Assembly (NCBI GenBank): GCA_049999725.1
Contig: JBNGIS010004529.1
Coordinates: 1-20,397, forward strand
Source of the DNA: Haplomitrium mnioides
Taxonomy: Eukaryota > Marchantiophyta > Haplomitriopsida > Calobryales
Length of the DNA stretch: 20,397 nt
Reading direction: 5' to 3'
A program made the translations under genes and the position numbers. Positions 18,714 through 20,397 of this stretch are shown here, one piece after another. Below the pieces are notes generated by a model. The model did no database searches and was not told where the DNA came from. It saw nothing but the letters and a program-made list of their open reading frames with translations. Position 1 is the first letter of the stretch; each line of letters starts with the position of its first letter.

Positions 18714-19430
18714 CTATTTTTCAGCTTTTACCGCTTCTTTGAAAGAAATTGGTTCTTTCTCTTTTATAACTTCTGTCATATATGTAAAATGAAATGCTGT
18801 ATAGCCATCATACTTCAATCTATCCACTGGATACTTAATTGGACTCTTTACCCTCCCTGATCTCAGTGGAATAGCTTCATTTGAATGATGTAAGTGCTTT
18901 ACTCCTTTGGTAATCATTTGTGGAATATTGAGTTGATCTTCTTCAATACTTTGATCACTGTCATCTGTGTCAGATATATTCTTAGCCTGATTTTCAATTT
19001 CAGGTACTGCTGCCTACTTTCCCTTATGATTGGGTGAAGATCTTACTTCCTTTAAAAATTTCGGAAATGATGTATTTGTCAAATTTCCACTAGAACTTGA
19101 AACAGAGTTGTTGGTTTGAGATGAAACTCTGGGAATCTGTTCAAGATTTTGTATGTGTCCCTGTAAGCTTCTTGAATCCACAGAAGTCTCTCCAAAATTT
19201 ACTGGTTGATACCAACTACTTAGCTCATCGAAAACAACATCACGACCAACTCTTACTTCCCTTGTGTTTGGATTATAACACTTATAACCTTTCTGGTCCA
19301 CTAAGTAACCAATAAAAATGCACATCTCAGCCTTTGGATCAAGCTTTTGTCTTAACTCTCCAGGAATGTGCACATATGCAATGCATCCAAATACCTTAAG
19401 ATGATGCAAATCAGGTTTTTTGCCCATAAT
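18714..19430 (-). pseudogene. Copia integrase C-terminus and IN-RT linker, broken
   Basis: Starting at about 19,430, KKPDLHHLKVFGCIAYVHIP and FIGYLVDQKGYKCYNP are the conserved end of Copia integrase, followed by DVVFDELSSWY. A Ser/Asn-rich linker ends at TAG 19,014-19,016. The frame resumes: AAVPEIENQAKNISDTDDSD, then RSGRVKSPIKYPVDRLKYDG and SFKEAVKAEK before TAG 18,714-18,716. The frameshift at its N-terminal edge is one extra A in a run of six (+ strand T run 19,416-19,421). Confidence 0.88.
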
Positions 19431-20397
19431 ATGCCTCTTCGGGTGTCTTGTTATGAACTCCAGAAGTGGGACATCTGTTTATAACATAAACTGCTGTTGA
19501 AACAGCCTGTGCTCAATACTGGTTTGGTATATGCTTCTCATTCAAGAGAGCTCTTGCCATTTCAGCAATATGGCAATTTTTTCTTTCCGCTACTCCATTT
19601 TGTTGAGGTGTGTGCCGACAAGTGTAGCGACGCTGAATTCCATGGTGTTGTAGAAACTGTGAGAACTGCTTTGAGAAATGTTCTCCCCCTCCATCTGATC
19701 TGAGGTACTTGATATAGCTTCCCTTCTCTTTCTCCACCATAGCTTTGAAATTGCAAAAATGATGAAAAACTTCACTTTTGCTTTTCAATAAACCCAAACT
19801 TTTCTGGTACAGTCATCAATGAAACTGACATAATAATTGTTTCCAGCCAGTGACAGATTTTTGGTTGTCCAAACATCTGAGTGAATCACCTCCAAAGGTT
19901 GTTTGCTTACTTGAGCATGTTGGGGAAAAGGTTGCTTGAAACTCTTGCCAAATTGACATGCTTCACAAACATGATCCATAACTCTGGTTTGAAACTGAGG
20001 TAAACCAGTGACCAGATTGTGATTCTTCATATTCAAAAGTCTCTGGAAATGTATGTGGCCAACTCTCTTGTGCCAAATATCCAGATCTGAAATTATACCT
20101 TTCCCATGAGCAATATATGCCGATTTTGTGTCGGGAATGTTTACATTGAGTGTAAACAATCTTCCAACCTTCTTTCCTCTGATCCTGACCTTATAATGGT
20201 CCTTCACATCTTCCACAAAGACTCCATGGGCATTAAATTTCACTTGGTATCCCTGGTCTACAATTTGACCCACAGAAACCAGATTTTTGGTGATTTCGGG
20301 TACATGTAAAACATTTTTGAGAAACTTAGGATTTCCATTCTCAACAAGTAAAGACACATCTCCAATGTGCTCTATGGGGTGTACAGAGTCATCCCCT
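19431..20397 (-). pseudogene. Copia protease end, GAG-pre-integrase and integrase core, broken
   Basis: The frame is already open at the right edge with DDSVHPIEHIGDVSLLVENG, the end of Copia protease. The zinc domain follows: WHKRVGH (about 20,058-20,078) and CEAC (about 19,956-19,969), then the first catalytic Asp in IHSDVWTT (about 19,868-19,886). A 1-base loss near 19,790-19,797 (after KVWVY) shifts the frame. Beyond it the second catalytic Asp (LRSDGGGE) and the Glu (QQNGVAERKN) are both present, so the DDE triad survives. TGA at 19,513-19,515 replaces an expected Trp, after which the same frame reads AQAVSTAVYVINRCP up to the next frameshift. Confidence 0.92.

Larger units (their letters stand above)
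16909..20397 (-). mobile_element. Ty1/Copia LTR retrotransposon, 3' part (runs off right edge)
   Basis: Integrase lies upstream of RT and RNase H on the - strand, the order that defines Copia (Pseudoviridae-type). Present are the end of protease, GAG-pre-integrase zinc domain, integrase core, RT, RNase H, PPT and 3' LTR. It is inserted into the protease region of Gypsy-B. The frame is broken by two 1-base frameshifts and three stops, so this copy is not autonomous, but it is much younger-looking than either Gypsy element. Gag, PBS and the 5' LTR are outside the window. Confidence 0.95.

Noticed and set aside
1-20397. CRISPR array, bacterial operon or intact host gene
   Set aside because: No regularly spaced repeats and no bacterial-type gene packing; every recognised protein belongs to LTR retrotransposons.

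Overview
The window is plant repeat DNA, most likely from a land plant with a transposon-rich genome. It is AT-rich and shows Ty3/Gypsy and Ty1/Copia LTR retrotransposons of plant type, nested and decayed. I see no intact host gene, tRNA, rRNA or CRISPR array. The species cannot be read from this sequence.

Layout. (1) Bases 1-880 are, on the + strand, a diverged inverted copy of the non-coding leader/LTR DNA found near 10,700-11,400. A decayed + strand reading frame of unknown family follows (999-2154). (2) 2155-4649 is LTR/leader-type DNA on the - strand. It holds a patch homologous to 11,100-11,400 and a second decayed reading frame of unknown family (about 3510-4250). (3) 4650-10,203 is Gypsy-A on the - strand: Gag, protease, reverse transcriptase, RNase H and integrase in that order, full of stops. 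(4) 10,204-13,319 is non-coding leader plus a candidate LTR between the two Gypsy elements. (5) 13,320-16,908 is Gypsy-B, a related - strand element. It is cut by a 306-bp solo LTR (14,682-14,987) with perfect 5-bp target duplications, and cut again by a Copia element. (6) 16,909-20,397 is the 3' part of that Copia element (- strand): 3' LTR, RNase H, RT, integrase and the end of protease. Its 5' part lies beyond the right edge.

History read from nesting. Gypsy-B is older than two independent insertions of one Copia family, one in each orientation. One insertion collapsed to a solo LTR; the other still has a 498-codon RT-RNase H frame without a stop. All three pol regions are non-functional as they stand. 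Stops replace Trp or Gln codons at many sites, as expected from deamination of methylated cytosine, and catalytic integrase residues are changed in both Gypsy elements.

Most worth following up: the two decayed reading frames that do not look like gag-pol (999-2154 + and 3510-4250 -), the three copies of the leader segment, and the possible tandem arrangement in which Gypsy-A and Gypsy-B share one central LTR.
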